61,620 nucleotides of DNA, taken from an uncultured Gammaproteobacteria bacterium. GTDB lineage: Bacteria > Pseudomonadota > Gammaproteobacteria > Pseudomonadales > Pseudohongiellaceae. Made by a program: the position numbers and the translations under genes. The notes beneath the pieces are model-generated. The model was not told the DNA's origin. It did not search any database and was given only the letters and a program-made list of their open reading frames with translations. The stretch is from positions 1-61,620 of the forward strand of contig CALEJT010000052.1 of NCBI GenBank assembly GCA_937898685.1, read 5' to 3'. Position 1 is the first letter of the stretch, and each line of letters starts with the position of its first letter. Shown one piece after another: positions 33,478-42,174 of the stretch.

Positions 33478-34554
33478 TTGCAGTACGAACGCAAGAACAT
33501 CGCCGCCATGCAGGGTTACGTCTCGGGCGAACAGCCCGATCAGCCCGACGTGATCAAGCTCAACACCAACGAGAACCCCTACCCGCCCGGCCCTGCCGTG
33601 GCCGCGGCGCTGGCCGGCATCACCGTCGACCAGCTGCGACGCTACCCGCCGCCGACCGCGCTGGGGCTGCGCAAGAGCCTCGCGGCGCTGCATCGGGTGC
33701 CGGTGGAGAACCTGGTGGTGACCAATGGCGGGGACGAGCTGCTGCGCCTTCTGCTCGCCACCTTCGTCGAGCCCGGTGAAAGCATCGCCGTGGCCGATCC
33801 CAGCTATTCGCTCTACGAGGTCCTGGCCGCCGCCCACGGCGCCGGTCTGCACCGCATTCCGTTGGAAGCCGACTGGAGCCTGCCCAAGGACTTCGCCGCC
33901 CAGCTCAACCGCAGCGGCGCCAAGCTCTGCTTCGTGGTGAACCCGCACGCGCCGTCGGGCGCACTGACGCCGGTGGCCGAGCTGAAGCGGATCGCGGAGG
34001 AGTTCAAGGGAGTACTGGTGATCGACGAGGCCTACGTGAACTTCGTCGACCCCGAGCTCGCACACGACTGCGTGCCGCTCATTCAGAGCTGCGACAACGT
34101 GGTGATCCTGCGCACCTTCAGCAAGGGTTATTCGCTGGCTGGTCTACGCATGGCTTACGGCATCGCGGCACAGAACTTGATCGACCCGATGCAGTACAAG
34201 ACCAAGGACAGCTACAACACCGACTTCATCGCGCAGGTGTTGGCGCGCGCGGCGATCGAAGATCAGGCCTATGCCGCCGACACCTGGGCACGTGTGCGCA
34301 GCGAGCGCGCGCGTCTGCAGCAGGAATTGGCACAGCGTGGTTTGAGCTCACCGCCGAGCCAAAGCAACTTCCTGCTCGCGACGGTGCCGGCACCGCGCAG
34401 TGCCCAGGCGCTCTATGAAGGACTCAAGCAGAAGGGAATTCTGGTACGACACTTCCGTATTCCCGGCATCGACGACAAGTTGCGCATCACGATCGGCACG
34501 CCGGAGGAAAACGATCGTCTGCTGGCCGCACTCGACCAGCTGCTTGCAGCCTGA
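33478..34554 (+). CDS. hisC: Histidinol-phosphate aminotransferase
   Basis: HisC is a PLP enzyme that makes histidinol phosphate, and some members also transaminate aromatic amino acids. The 358-residue fold type I protein has IKLNTNENPYPPGPAV near the start, TNGGDELLRLL, VVNPHAPSGALTP, VIDEAYVNF and the PLP lysine (Lys216) in LRTFSKGYSLAGLRMAYG. It starts with TTG at 33478, eight bases after AGGAG (33465-33469). The first ATG is ten codons later and has no such site. No other his gene is in the window, so this copy is outside a his operon. Confidence 0.9.
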   Translation: MQYERKNIAAMQGYVSGEQPDQPDVIKLNTNENPYPPGPAVAAALAGITVDQLRRYPPPTALGLRKSLAALHRVPVENLVVTNGGDELLRLLLATFVEPGESIAVADPSYSLYEVLAAAHGAGLHRIPLEADWSLPKDFAAQLNRSGAKLCFVVNPHAPSGALTPVAELKRIAEEFKGVLVIDEAYVNFVDPELAHDCVPLIQSCDNVVILRTFSKGYSLAGLRMAYGIAAQNLIDPMQYKTKDSYNTDFIAQVLARAAIEDQAYAADTWARVRSERARLQQELAQRGLSSPPSQSNFLLATVPAPRSAQALYEGLKQKGILVRHFRIPGIDDKLRITIGTPEENDRLLAALDQLLAA

Positions 34555-34555
34555 G

Positions 34556-35017
34556 CTAGTCGAGACTCAGCGAAAACAGCAAGGCATCCTCGCGTTCACT
34601 GCCCGCCTGCAAGGGCGGGTAGTAGGCGCGACGACAACCCACTTCGACGAAGCCCAGGCGCCGATAGAGCGCACAGGCCGCGACGTTCGAGCGGCGCACT
34701 TCCAACAGGCACTGTGTGCAGCCTTCGCTTTTGGCTTCGGCCAACACCTCTTCCAGCAAACGTCTTCCCAATCCCTGCCGCTGCAATTCGGGCCAGATGG
34801 TCACACCGAGCAGATGGCATTCATCGAGCACCTGGTAGTACTCGGCAAAGCCGAGCAGTCGCCGAGTGTCATCCGCCTGCACCAGCACGCGTTGCCGGTA
34901 GGGCGTGTTCTGCAGCGCCGCCAAGGACCAATCGCCCGGCAACAAGGACGGTAGACGCTGCGTGAGTTCGGCGCAGTCCTCGGGCACGACCGCGCGCATG
35001 AGGAAGGTGTCCGTCAC
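34556..35017 (-). CDS. rimI: Ribosomal protein N-acetyltransferase RimI-like
   Basis: RimI acetylates the amino end of ribosomal protein S18. The 153-residue GNAT protein has WPELQRQGLGRRLLEEVLAE (the acetyl-CoA Q/RxxGxG/A loop) and LLEVRRSNVAACALYRRLGF, both typical of RimI. I chose the GTG at 35017 because it overlaps the holD stop as GTGA. The ATG at 34999 would remove six residues and is also possible. The holD-rimI pairing is as in E. coli. Confidence 0.86.
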   Translation of the reverse strand: MTDTFLMRAVVPEDCAELTQRLPSLLPGDWSLAALQNTPYRQRVLVQADDTRRLLGFAEYYQVLDECHLLGVTIWPELQRQGLGRRLLEEVLAEAKSEGCTQCLLEVRRSNVAACALYRRLGFVEVGCRRAYYPPLQAGSEREDALLFSLSLD

Positions 35018-35823
35018 TGTCGACGTGCTTGCGCAAGCCAGCGCTGCAGTGGAATCAGACTCAACCAGCACTCGCGTTTGAGTGCCGGTACCGCAGTCAT
35101 TTCCTGCAGGCTGTAGGTGGGATGGAGCTCGCCAGCTGCGCCACCACCGGCGGCTTCGAGTGCGTCGTTGAGCAAGCCACCGAAGACGAGCACACGCGCG
35201 AATTTTTCTTCACGCTGCGCCTGATCGAGGAAGGCGCGCAGACTCGCACCAGCCAGCGTCAAACCGCCACCGGGCAGATTCGGTATCGGCCACAGGAAAG
35301 GGCGCGGACTGCGCAACTGCGGCTCGCTCACACCGAGCCAACGCAGGATGTTGTAGAGCAAGTTGCGCTCGCGCTCCTGCAGCTGCGGCTGCGCCAATGC
35401 CGGGACGAAAGCCAATACCGCCAACTGCGGCGCCACGGGAAACAAGAGCGCCTGAAAGCGCACTTCGGCTTCGTTCGCGGCGGCGAGCGCCGCGGGTTTG
35501 GCAACAGGTTTTTCGGTCGGTGTGGAAGCAGGTGCCTGTGGCACTTCGATCTCGATCTGCGGCACACGCGGACGCCTCGACTCCGCATTCACCTCCACAC
35601 GCCGCGGCGGTGCGCTGTGTGCTTCTTCCCGCGCCGCTGCATCCACCACGGAGGCAAGCGATTCGCTGGGCGCCGTTACCTCACGCGGTGAGAGCCAGGG
35701 CCAGGGTTGCACGCGCGATGGCGCTGCACCCGGCAGGCGATAACGCGGCAAGTAAAGGGTGATCCCCATCTCTTGCAGGATGCGGAGTTTGCGCAGTTCA
35801 GAGGAGGGAGCGGAGGTAGGCAC
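35014..35823 (-). CDS. holD: Extended HolD-like DNA polymerase III psi subunit
   Basis: HolD (psi) links the clamp loader to SSB through chi. The first 35 residues (LRILQEMGITLYLPRYRLPG) resemble the E. coli HolD start, and the carboxy half has a HolD-like pattern (LLYNILRWLGV, then LTLAGASLRAFLDQAQREEK). At 269 residues it is about twice the E. coli length. The excess is a Pro/Ala/Glu-rich segment at about residues 45-120. The assignment rests on these weak similarities and on the position directly before rimI with a four-base overlap, as in E. coli holD-rimI. Confidence 0.62.
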   Translation of the reverse strand: MPTSAPSSELRKLRILQEMGITLYLPRYRLPGAAPSRVQPWPWLSPREVTAPSESLASVVDAAAREEAHSAPPRRVEVNAESRRPRVPQIEIEVPQAPASTPTEKPVAKPAALAAANEAEVRFQALLFPVAPQLAVLAFVPALAQPQLQERERNLLYNILRWLGVSEPQLRSPRPFLWPIPNLPGGGLTLAGASLRAFLDQAQREEKFARVLVFGGLLNDALEAAGGGAAGELHPTYSLQEMTAVPALKRECWLSLIPLQRWLAQARRQ

Positions 35824-35971
35824 GGGTATTTCCTGTTTGCGGCGATTCTACTTGGGCACCCCTCGATTGCAATCGAACGTGTCAACCGCCTTCTCCACTC
35901 GGCGTTGAAGCCAAGCAAGTGATCCACCGGCCGGAATCACCCTCTCATCAATATTGCGTGGAGCACCCCCT

Positions 35972-36580
35972 ATGAAAGTTCTCCGTTTGTTGCCCCTGGC
36001 CGCGTTGTGTGCGCTCGTGATCACCGACACCAGTTTCGCGCAGAGCCGCGATCGCGGTTTTCGTAACCCACCGCCCGATGGCCCGCGCCTTTTGCATCAA
36101 CGCGTCGAGCGAGCGCTGTCTTTGGATCAAATCGATGTCGATGGTGATGGTCGCGTGAGCGAGGCCGAATTCATCGACGGGCGCCTCGATCGCGCCAGTG
36201 AAATGTTCGACCGCCTCGATGACGATGGTGATGGCCTGGTCAGTCTCGAAGGCCGCAACTTCGGTATCGGCTTCGTCGAAGGTGGCAGAGCAGCGCGTGG
36301 GCGAGCACCCAGCCGTGAGGAAATGCAGGCGTGTCTGCAGGAAAGCGGTTTCGAACCTGGACATCGTCTCGAATTCAGCGATGCCGACGAGGATGGTGAC
36401 AAGCATCTGAGCATCAACGAATTCAACGCCGCACTACAGGCTCAAGCTCGTAGCGCCTTTGCCGATCTTGATGCCGACGGTGACGGTTACATCGACCAGG
36501 ACGAACTGAAAGCGCGTCGCGAAGCGGCCCGGGAAGTCCGTGGTGAACTCCGCAATTGCATCCGTTCCTCACGCAACTGA
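35972..36580 (+). CDS. Secreted EF-hand calcium-binding protein
   Basis: The 202-residue product has a signal peptide (about 1-23) and several EF-hand loops. Residues 55-66 (DVDGDGRVSEAE) and 167-178 (DADGDGYIDQDE) are canonical 12-residue loops. DDDGDGLVS at about 83 is partly complete, and DADEDGDKHLSINE at about 137 has an odd spacing. Two cysteines (near 121 and 196) could pair. The function is unknown beyond likely periplasmic calcium binding. GGAG lies eight bases before the ATG at 35972. Two hairpins follow the gene. Confidence 0.85.
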   Translation: MKVLRLLPLAALCALVITDTSFAQSRDRGFRNPPPDGPRLLHQRVERALSLDQIDVDGDGRVSEAEFIDGRLDRASEMFDRLDDDGDGLVSLEGRNFGIGFVEGGRAARGRAPSREEMQACLQESGFEPGHRLEFSDADEDGDKHLSINEFNAALQAQARSAFADLDADGDGYIDQDELKARREAAREVRGELRNCIRSSRN

Positions 36581-36586
36581 GTTTGA

Positions 36587-36608
36587 GGCCGCCCTTCTGG
36601 GGGCGGCC
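36587..36608 (+). terminator. Hairpin after the EF-hand gene
   Basis: GGCCGCCC and GGGCGGCC form an 8-bp stem with a six-base loop just after the stop. Only a short ATTCT follows, so the downstream hairpin is the more likely terminator. Confidence 0.5.
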
Positions 36609-36665
36609 ATTCTGCGGTAAGCCCCGTCTCGACAGAATTCACAGTCCCCTCTGGCCGTCATGGCT

Positions 36666-36692
36666 GGCCGGCTAACCGCCGGCCATTTTTTT
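36666..36692 (+). terminator. Rho-independent terminator of the EF-hand gene
   Basis: GGCCGGC and GCCGGCC form a 7-bp GC-rich stem (loop TAACC), followed by A and seven Ts. It lies 18 bp before the end of the convergent CBS gene. Confidence 0.82.
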
Positions 36693-36709
36693 GGAACAGA
36701 TCATCCAGA

Positions 36710-37294
36710 TCAGGCGTAGCGCAACAGATCCGGCTGCCGTGACAGTGCTGCATGCACTTCCGTGAACTTGACCACCGTGTTCAGCGGCAGCGCCAATTGC
36801 AGGCGACGCGCCACGTCGGCGGCGGAGACGAGCCCTCGCAGCTCCTGCGTTTCCGTATCGATGACCAGCGCGTGTTGGGCGCGTTCGTCACGTAAGGTAT
36901 AGACCACGTCCTGCACCGTGGCCTGCCGCAGGTCCTGGTAGCTCAGCGCATGCAATCGTGCGCGTGGTTGCATGAGATCCTCCACGTCCACCTCATGCCG
37001 CGGCACGCCATTGGCCACGGCGCGGATGAGACGTTGCTCACTCAAGTCGGCCAGACTGATCACGCCGGCGAAGTGATCCTGCGTATCGAGTACCAGCATC
37101 AATTTCACATGCGCGCGCTGCATCAGGCTTTCCACCTCGACAGCCTTGGCCGAAGCCGTGATCGTTACGGGAACATGCAACTCGAAGTCGGTGAAGATGG
37201 ACGTGGCAGGTGAGCGGGGTGTCACCCGTGGATCGTTGGCTGGTTGGCGGATGCCACGTACCTGATCCAGATTGTGCAGTTTCAGCTGTTTCAT
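36710..37294 (-). CDS. CBS-domain protein
   Basis: The 194-residue protein has two CBS motifs. The first (about 35-95) contains VPVTITASAKAVEVESLMQR and FAGVISLADLSEQRLIRA. The second (about 110-170) contains TVQDVVYTLRDERAQHALVI and LRGLVSAADVARRL. Such pairs bind adenosyl nucleotides and act as regulators, but there is no attached effector domain and the target is unknown. AGGAGGAAGCG directly before the ATG at 37294 decides the start. A longer frame upstream lacks any site. Confidence 0.85.
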   Translation of the reverse strand: MKQLKLHNLDQVRGIRQPANDPRVTPRSPATSIFTDFELHVPVTITASAKAVEVESLMQRAHVKLMLVLDTQDHFAGVISLADLSEQRLIRAVANGVPRHEVDVEDLMQPRARLHALSYQDLRQATVQDVVYTLRDERAQHALVIDTETQELRGLVSAADVARRLQLALPLNTVVKFTEVHAALSRQPDLLRYA

Positions 37295-37642
37295 CGCTTC
37301 CTCCTGTAAGGCCGGTCGTACCGGCACACTCTTAGAGCTCGAATTCGTCACTGCGGCAAAGGAAGATGGGGTCATCCTACCGCTCTGGTAGCGTCTGCCC
37401 ATCATTCGCTCGTCATTAATTCGAGATTTCCGACAGGAAGGGTGGCGCGTTGCTTAGTTCTGGCACGAACAGGAAACCGCCGCAGGAGCGCCACCTCATG
37501 ATTTGCTTCACGTTCCAGTGATTACCTGCTGCTGTGCGTCGTCACGCTTTGTTACCATCGCGACGCGTTCGCCGCCGGCCATCGAGTTGCGGTGAAAAGC
37601 CATAACAAACAACGGTGAAGGATCGCTTCGGGAGGAGCAACC
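37295..37642. other. Divergent intergenic region before mscL
   Basis: This 348-bp gap separates the CBS gene from mscL. It contains the short perfect inverted repeat GCCGGT-CGT-ACCGGC (37311-37325) in the CBS leader. I see no other gene and no clear promoter. Confidence 0.5.
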
Positions 37643-38056
37643 ATGAGCATAGTTTCCGAGTTCAAAGAATTTGCCATGCGCGGCAACGTCGTCGACATGG
37701 CAGTGGGCGTCATCATCGGCGCCGCCTTCGGCAAGATCGTGACGTCGCTGGTCAACGACGTCGTGATGCCACCGATCGGCCTCTTGATGGGCGGTGTCGA
37801 TTTCTCAGACTTCGTGATAACACTCAAGGAAGCAGTGGGCGAGACACCGGCGGTGACGATGAACGTGGGCATCTTCATCAACACCGTGATCGATTTTCTG
37901 ATCGTGGCCTTCGCGATCTTCATGGTGATCAAGCAGATCAACCGCTTCAAGAAGAAGGAAGAACCCGCTCCCGTCACCACCAAGGAATGTCCGCAGTGCT
38001 GCTCGACCATTCCGCTCAAGGCGCAGCGCTGCCCCTGCTGCACCGCCACTCTCTGA
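37643..38056 (+). CDS. mscL: Large-conductance mechanosensitive channel
   Basis: MscL is the emergency valve opened by membrane tension in hypo-osmotic shock. The 137-residue protein begins MSIVSEFKEFAMRGNVVDMA, has the pore helix VGVIIGAAFGKIVTSLVNDV, the second helix (about 75-97) and a cytoplasmic tail. The tail ends with CPQCCSTIPLKAQRCPCC, two cysteine pairs that look like a small zinc ribbon, a tail seen in several MscL proteins. GGGAGGAG lies before the ATG. Confidence 0.97.
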   Translation: MSIVSEFKEFAMRGNVVDMAVGVIIGAAFGKIVTSLVNDVVMPPIGLLMGGVDFSDFVITLKEAVGETPAVTMNVGIFINTVIDFLIVAFAIFMVIKQINRFKKKEEPAPVTTKECPQCCSTIPLKAQRCPCCTATL

Positions 38057-38070
38057 AGCTCTTCCCCGCA

Positions 38071-38095
38071 CTGCGTGGCGTGCTGCGCCACGCAG
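38071..38095. terminator. Bidirectional hairpin between mscL and the TetR gene
   Basis: CTGCGTGGCG and CGCCACGCAG form a perfect 10-bp stem with loop TGCTG between convergent genes. No T-run follows. Confidence 0.6.
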
Positions 38096-38114
38096 CCGGG
38101 TAGCTACTCCCTAC

Positions 38115-38735
38115 TCAGGCACTGAGTTTCCACATGTCGCCGCGCAGCAGTTTGACGACGTGCTGCGCCACGTACTCGGGCTCGTCGTGCTGAGGTCGAT
38201 AGCCGGGAAAGTTCCTGCGCAGCCGCCGCGTGCTGTAGGTGTGCATCACGAGGCTGAAGATGAACTCGGTGAGCAGATGCGAATCGAAGTGCGGAGCCAA
38301 GGTGGAGAGCAGTGCCTCGGCTCTGATGAAGTTGTCCCGTAGCACCACATCCAGCAAGGCCTGCTGCAACTCCGCATCGGGAGACAGGATGGCGTGGCCT
38401 ACCAGGGCGAGAAAATCCGGATCCTCGTGGTAACGGCGTGCCAGCCGATAGACGAAGCGATAAAGCTTCTCTTCCGGTTGCAGCCCATCCACTTCCAAGT
38501 CGTCGAGCGATGCAGCCGGCAAGCGGTTGTGAGCCGCCACCAAGGTCGCAACCTGCAAGCTCTGCTTGGTCGGAAAGTAGTGGTAAAGCGCGGGCGGAGT
38601 GATTCCAATGGCTTTCGCCAAATCCCGCATCGATACGCTGTCGAATCCATTTTGTGCGAACAGCGTTTTCGCAATCATCAATATCTGCTCTTCCCTGACC
38701 AGGCCCTTTTCCTGCGTGTTTATGGCGCCATTCAT
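38115..38735 (-). CDS. TetR family transcriptional regulator
   Basis: The 206-residue product has an amino-terminal TetR helix-turn-helix (about 18-62): ILMIAKTLFAQNGFDSVSMR, DLAKAIGITPPALYHYFPTK. A helical ligand domain with no recognisable specificity follows. I chose the ATG at 38735 (MNGAINTQEKG). A start 14 codons upstream is possible. The target is unknown. The nearest candidate operator is the inverted repeat at 38821-38837 in its own upstream region. Confidence 0.86.
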   Translation of the reverse strand: MNGAINTQEKGLVREEQILMIAKTLFAQNGFDSVSMRDLAKAIGITPPALYHYFPTKQSLQVATLVAAHNRLPAASLDDLEVDGLQPEEKLYRFVYRLARRYHEDPDFLALVGHAILSPDAELQQALLDVVLRDNFIRAEALLSTLAPHFDSHLLTEFIFSLVMHTYSTRRLRRNFPGYRPQHDEPEYVAQHVVKLLRGDMWKLSA

Positions 38736-38820
38736 CGCATTGTCGACCCTTGGAAATCGGGTGAGAACGAGCCCCACGCTCTATGCATCTCAGCCTGCCT
38801 ATGCATTACTCACCCGAAAG

Positions 38821-38837
38821 ATAACGCTCGTTGTTAT
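38821..38837. promoter_or_regulatory. Candidate TetR operator
   Basis: ATAAC-N7-GTTAT is a perfect 5+5 inverted repeat, with the smaller palindrome AACG-CT-CGTT inside it. It lies about 86 bp upstream of the TetR start, so autoregulation is plausible. Confidence 0.4.
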
Positions 38838-38967
38838 TAATGAGCCGCAGTGGCCCGGCCGTATTGTTCACAAAAAGTCACACTATGGCGATGACCCTGG
38901 GTCAACAATTGAACCATTTCTTTTAATTTGGCCCATTTGGCGGAACGGGCTGGCTCATTTTCCGGAA

Positions 38968-40407
38968 CTAACCGGAAAGTAAGTTCGCGAGGGTCACGAG
39001 CGCCCGCTCGAGCCGAGCGTCCCACTGCCGTGCGCAGGACACGCGGATGAAGTTGCCGTAGCGCCCACTCGCGGAAAAGATCGGGCCAGGCGCGATGCTC
39101 ACGCCCTTCTTCAAGGCCCGCTGCGCGAGCGCAAAGGCATCGACGTCGGCCGGCAACTCCACCCACAGCAGAAAACCACCTTGTGGCTGCGACAGTCGTG
39201 TGCCGTCCGGAAAATGCCGCAGCAGGGCATCACTCATGCGCGCCACCGCTGCCGTATAGCGCCCCCGCACCGTGCGCAGATATCGCTCATAACGGCCGCT
39301 CTCGAGGAAATCGGCCACCACGAGCTGGGGCGTGGTGGAACTGGCGATGCTGGTGACGTACTTGAGATATTCGATGCGGTCGCGATGGCGGCTGCTCGCC
39401 GCCCATCCGACGCGCAGCCCCGGAGACAAGGTCTTCGAGAAGGAGCCGCATTGGATGATGTCGCCCTTCGGCGCCAGGCTCAGACAGCTCGCCGGACGTT
39501 GCATCTGGAAACTCAGATCGCCATAGACCTCGTCCTCGATCAGCGTGACGCGATGCTGTTCGAGCAAGGCGATCAGCGCCCGCTTGCGCTCGTCCGACAT
39601 GCAGAACCCCAGGGGATTGCTGACGTTGGGGATCGCCACACAGGCCTTGATCGGCCAGCGTCGCAAGGCCTGCTCGAGCGTCTCGAGCGCCATGCCCTCG
39701 CGCGGATGCGAGGGAATTTCGAGCACCTTCAACCCCAAGGCATCCATCACGTGCAACAGACCATAGAAGGTCGGCGATTCGACCGCGACGATGTCACCCG
39801 GCTGCGTCACTGCACGCAGCGCCAGCGCCAGCGACTCCTGACAGCCAGTGGTGATGACGATGTCATCCGCTGACACCTTGCCTCCGCTTTCCACCAGACG
39901 GCGTGCGATCTGGCGCCGCAGTTCTTCTGCACCCGGCGCCATCATGTAGCTCGCAGCACGTACCCGTTGCAGCCGCAGCGTGCGTGTCATCGCACGCGAG
40001 AGCGCCTCCATCGGCAGAAAGGACGCATCGGGTACCGCCGCGCCGAGTTGCACCACTGCGGGATCGTTGGCGGCCTTGATCAGGGCCATCGCCATGTCCT
40101 GCCCGCTGATCACACGCGGCTGCCGCGGCAGTGAGGTGGGCAACTTCTCGCTGAGCGGTCGGCACAGGCGGCCGCGCACGTAGTAGCCCGAGCGCGGCCG
40201 CGCTTCGAGATAGCCCTGATCCTCCAAGCGCTGATAGGCCGCCACCGCCGTCGCGATGCTCACACCGCGGCGTTTGCCGAACGCGCGTACTCCGGGCAGG
40301 CGCTCGCCGGGCCGATAGAGTCCGCCTTCGATGTGGCGCGCCAACTCCGCGGCGACGACCTCGTAGAGATGCGCCGACTCCTCCACCTGCACGTGTTGCC
40401 GTCTCAC
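38968..40407 (-). CDS. MocR-type regulator (GntR helix-turn-helix fused to aminotransferase domain)
   Basis: The 479-residue protein has a GntR winged helix (about 12-78, GGLYRPGERLPGVRAFGKRR then GVSIATAVAAYQRLEDQGYL) and a fold type I aminotransferase domain with VAIPNVSNPLGF, LIEDEVYGDLSF and the PLP lysine region QCGSFSKTLSPGLRVGWAAS. Such MocR/PdxR proteins use PLP to sense amino acids, GABA or vitamers. It starts with GTG at 40407 (MRRQHVQV). It diverges from a LysE-type exporter, its most likely target. The stop overlaps a small hairpin (38959-38978). Confidence 0.92.
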   Translation of the reverse strand: MRRQHVQVEESAHLYEVVAAELARHIEGGLYRPGERLPGVRAFGKRRGVSIATAVAAYQRLEDQGYLEARPRSGYYVRGRLCRPLSEKLPTSLPRQPRVISGQDMAMALIKAANDPAVVQLGAAVPDASFLPMEALSRAMTRTLRLQRVRAASYMMAPGAEELRRQIARRLVESGGKVSADDIVITTGCQESLALALRAVTQPGDIVAVESPTFYGLLHVMDALGLKVLEIPSHPREGMALETLEQALRRWPIKACVAIPNVSNPLGFCMSDERKRALIALLEQHRVTLIEDEVYGDLSFQMQRPASCLSLAPKGDIIQCGSFSKTLSPGLRVGWAASSRHRDRIEYLKYVTSIASSTTPQLVVADFLESGRYERYLRTVRGRYTAAVARMSDALLRHFPDGTRLSQPQGGFLLWVELPADVDAFALAQRALKKGVSIAPGPIFSASGRYGNFIRVSCARQWDARLERALVTLANLLSG

Positions 40408-40410
40408 AAC

Positions 40411-40450
40411 TGTACCTATCTGAAATTGAAATTCTGTATCTGTATCGCTC
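40411..40450. promoter_or_regulatory. Repeat-containing promoter region between the MocR gene and lysE
   Basis: The 95-bp gap holds CTGTACCTATCTG and, 17 bp on, CTGTATCTGTATC, two similar direct repeats of about 13 bp with a tandem TGTATC. MocR regulators are known to bind direct repeats, so this is the likely binding site. The exact -10 and -35 boxes are unclear. Confidence 0.4.
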
Positions 40451-40502
40451 GGCGCATTGTGACTACGTTACGCAGCCTCCGACAAGTCCATGGGAAATAC
40501 CT

Positions 40503-41099
40503 ATGTGGGACATCGCCAAACTGCCGGAATTGATGGTCTACACCTGCGTCATGACCATCACGCCCGGACCGAACAACATCCTGTTGCTCTCATCGGGGCT
40601 CAACTTCGGGCTGCGCCGCACGCTATGGCATCTCTGCGGCATCGTCAGCGGCATGCTGCTCCTGATCTGGGCCATGGGTGCCGGTCTCGGCACCTTGCTG
40701 ATGCTCGAACCGCGCCTGCAACTCTTGCTGAAGATCGTGGGAAGCGTGTACATGTGCTGGCTCGCGCGCCTGCTCTGGCGCGCCGGTGAATTCCAGGCGA
40801 GGCAGACCGCGCAACCTTTGCGCTTTCACCAGGCTGTGTGTTTTCAATTCGCCAACCCGAAGGCTTGGCTGATGGCCACCTCGTTGATCGCCGCCTTCGT
40901 GCCGATGGGCGAGCACTATCCGCTGCGGGTGTTGTTCGCGAGCCTGGTCTTCAGTGTGGTGTCGGTACCCTGCATCACCTTGTGGGCAGCGAGCGGCGAA
41001 CGGCTGCGCAAGTGGCTGCGTGATGCGCAGAGTTTTCGTCGCGCCAACAGGGTGCTCGCCGGTGCCGCCGCACTGACGGTGGTTCTGTTCTGGCTATGA
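40503..41099 (+). CDS. LysE/RhtB family amino-acid exporter
   Basis: The 198-residue membrane protein has six predicted helices and the family signature TITPGPNNILLLSSG near the start, followed by GIVSGMLLLIWAMGAGLGTL and FQFANPKAWLMATS. The family exports amino acids or derivatives. The substrate here is unknown. The ATG at 40503 follows GGGAAATACCT. It diverges from the MocR regulator and precedes an SDR gene by 18 bp. Confidence 0.9.
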   Translation: MWDIAKLPELMVYTCVMTITPGPNNILLLSSGLNFGLRRTLWHLCGIVSGMLLLIWAMGAGLGTLLMLEPRLQLLLKIVGSVYMCWLARLLWRAGEFQARQTAQPLRFHQAVCFQFANPKAWLMATSLIAAFVPMGEHYPLRVLFASLVFSVVSVPCITLWAASGERLRKWLRDAQSFRRANRVLAGAAALTVVLFWL

Positions 41100-41117
41100 A
41101 GAAAAAGGGAGAACGAG

Positions 41118-41870
41118 ATGGACAACGAGAAGGTCGCTCTCATCACCGGCAGCAGCCGTGGCATCGGTGCGGCGACGGCGCGGCTCTTTGCCGCACGTGG
41201 TTACACCGTGTGCCTCAACTATCGCCGCAACGCGCAAGCTGCCGCAGAAGTGGCCAAGTCCATCACCGATGCCGGCGGACGGTGCCTCAGCGTGCAGGCC
41301 GATGTTTCGAACGAAGCCGAAGTACTGCGCTTGTTCGAAACCATCGACCGCGAACTCGGCACGCTGTCGGTACTCGTCAACAACGCCGGCATGTTGCGCC
41401 AGCAGTCACGGCTCGATGCGATGACGGTGGAGCGCTTCCGTGAAGTCCTCGAGCACAATCTGCTCAGCTGCTTTCTCTGTTGCCGCGAAGCGGTGAAGCG
41501 CATGTCCACGCGGCACGGTGGCAAGGGCGGCGTGATCATCAACGTGTCCTCGGTTGCCGCGCGCACGGGCTCGGCCAACGAATACATCGACTATGCCGCC
41601 GCCAAAGGCGGCATGGACACTCTCACGCGCGGCCTCGCGCTCGAAGTGGCCGGTGAAGGGATTCGCGTCAACGGCGTACGCCCCGGCCTCATTCACACCG
41701 ACATCCACGCCGATGGTGGTGAGCCGGGCCGCATCGAACGTCTACGCGACCGCGTGCCGCTCAAGCGAGGCGGACTGCCGGAAGAAGTGGCGCAAGGGAT
41801 CTATTGGCTGACATCGGATGAGTCTTCCTACACCACCGGCAGCTTCCTCGAACTTACCGGTGGGTTTTAG
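41118..41870 (+). CDS. Short-chain dehydrogenase/reductase
   Basis: The 250-residue classical SDR has the cofactor motif TGSSRGIGAA (near residue 10), VNNAGML, the catalytic Ser in VSSVAA and YAAAK with the Tyr and Lys, then VRPGLIHTDIH. It looks like a FabG-type, NADP-preferring reductase of unknown substrate. AAGGGAGAACGAG precedes the ATG. It is likely cotranscribed with the LysE exporter. Confidence 0.9.
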   Translation: MDNEKVALITGSSRGIGAATARLFAARGYTVCLNYRRNAQAAAEVAKSITDAGGRCLSVQADVSNEAEVLRLFETIDRELGTLSVLVNNAGMLRQQSRLDAMTVERFREVLEHNLLSCFLCCREAVKRMSTRHGGKGGVIINVSSVAARTGSANEYIDYAAAKGGMDTLTRGLALEVAGEGIRVNGVRPGLIHTDIHADGGEPGRIERLRDRVPLKRGGLPEEVAQGIYWLTSDESSYTTGSFLELTGGF

Positions 41871-41892
41871 ACAGCTCATTCCTAGAAGTTGC

Positions 41893-41928
41893 GGCATGAT
41901 CCTTTGGTTTGGCACCGGAGGTCATGCC
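41893..41928. repeat. Hairpin repeat after the SDR gene
   Basis: GGCATGA (41893-41899) pairs with TCATGCC (41922-41928), and the inner TCC pairs with GGA across a short bulge. It may terminate the SDR transcript, although no T-run follows. Confidence 0.5.
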
Positions 41929-42157
41929 ACAACTCTCCTCACAACGCAGCCATGCGGTAGGTTGGTGGTGAGGCCGGGAGAACAGCGCAGCGAACCCAAC
42001 ATGGACGCTCGAGGTAGCGCCGAGCCTCGGGTATCGCTTGTCGAGTTTCCCCTACGGACGGAGTTGCAACCACGCGGCACGATGCACCTGCCAACGTTTG
42101 TTTGCCTTTGCCGAACCTGGCGGGAGCCCGGCGCTGCCGCTGCGAGGGAGGCCGTCC

Positions 42158-42174
42158 GCGAACAGGCCGTTCGC
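42158..42174. repeat. REP-like hairpin
   Basis: GCGAACAGGCCGTTCGC is a perfect 6-bp inverted repeat with a five-base loop. GAGCCCCAGGGATGGG follows at 42180. The combination looks like a dispersed intergenic repeat unit. Other copies lie outside this window, if they exist. Confidence 0.5.
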
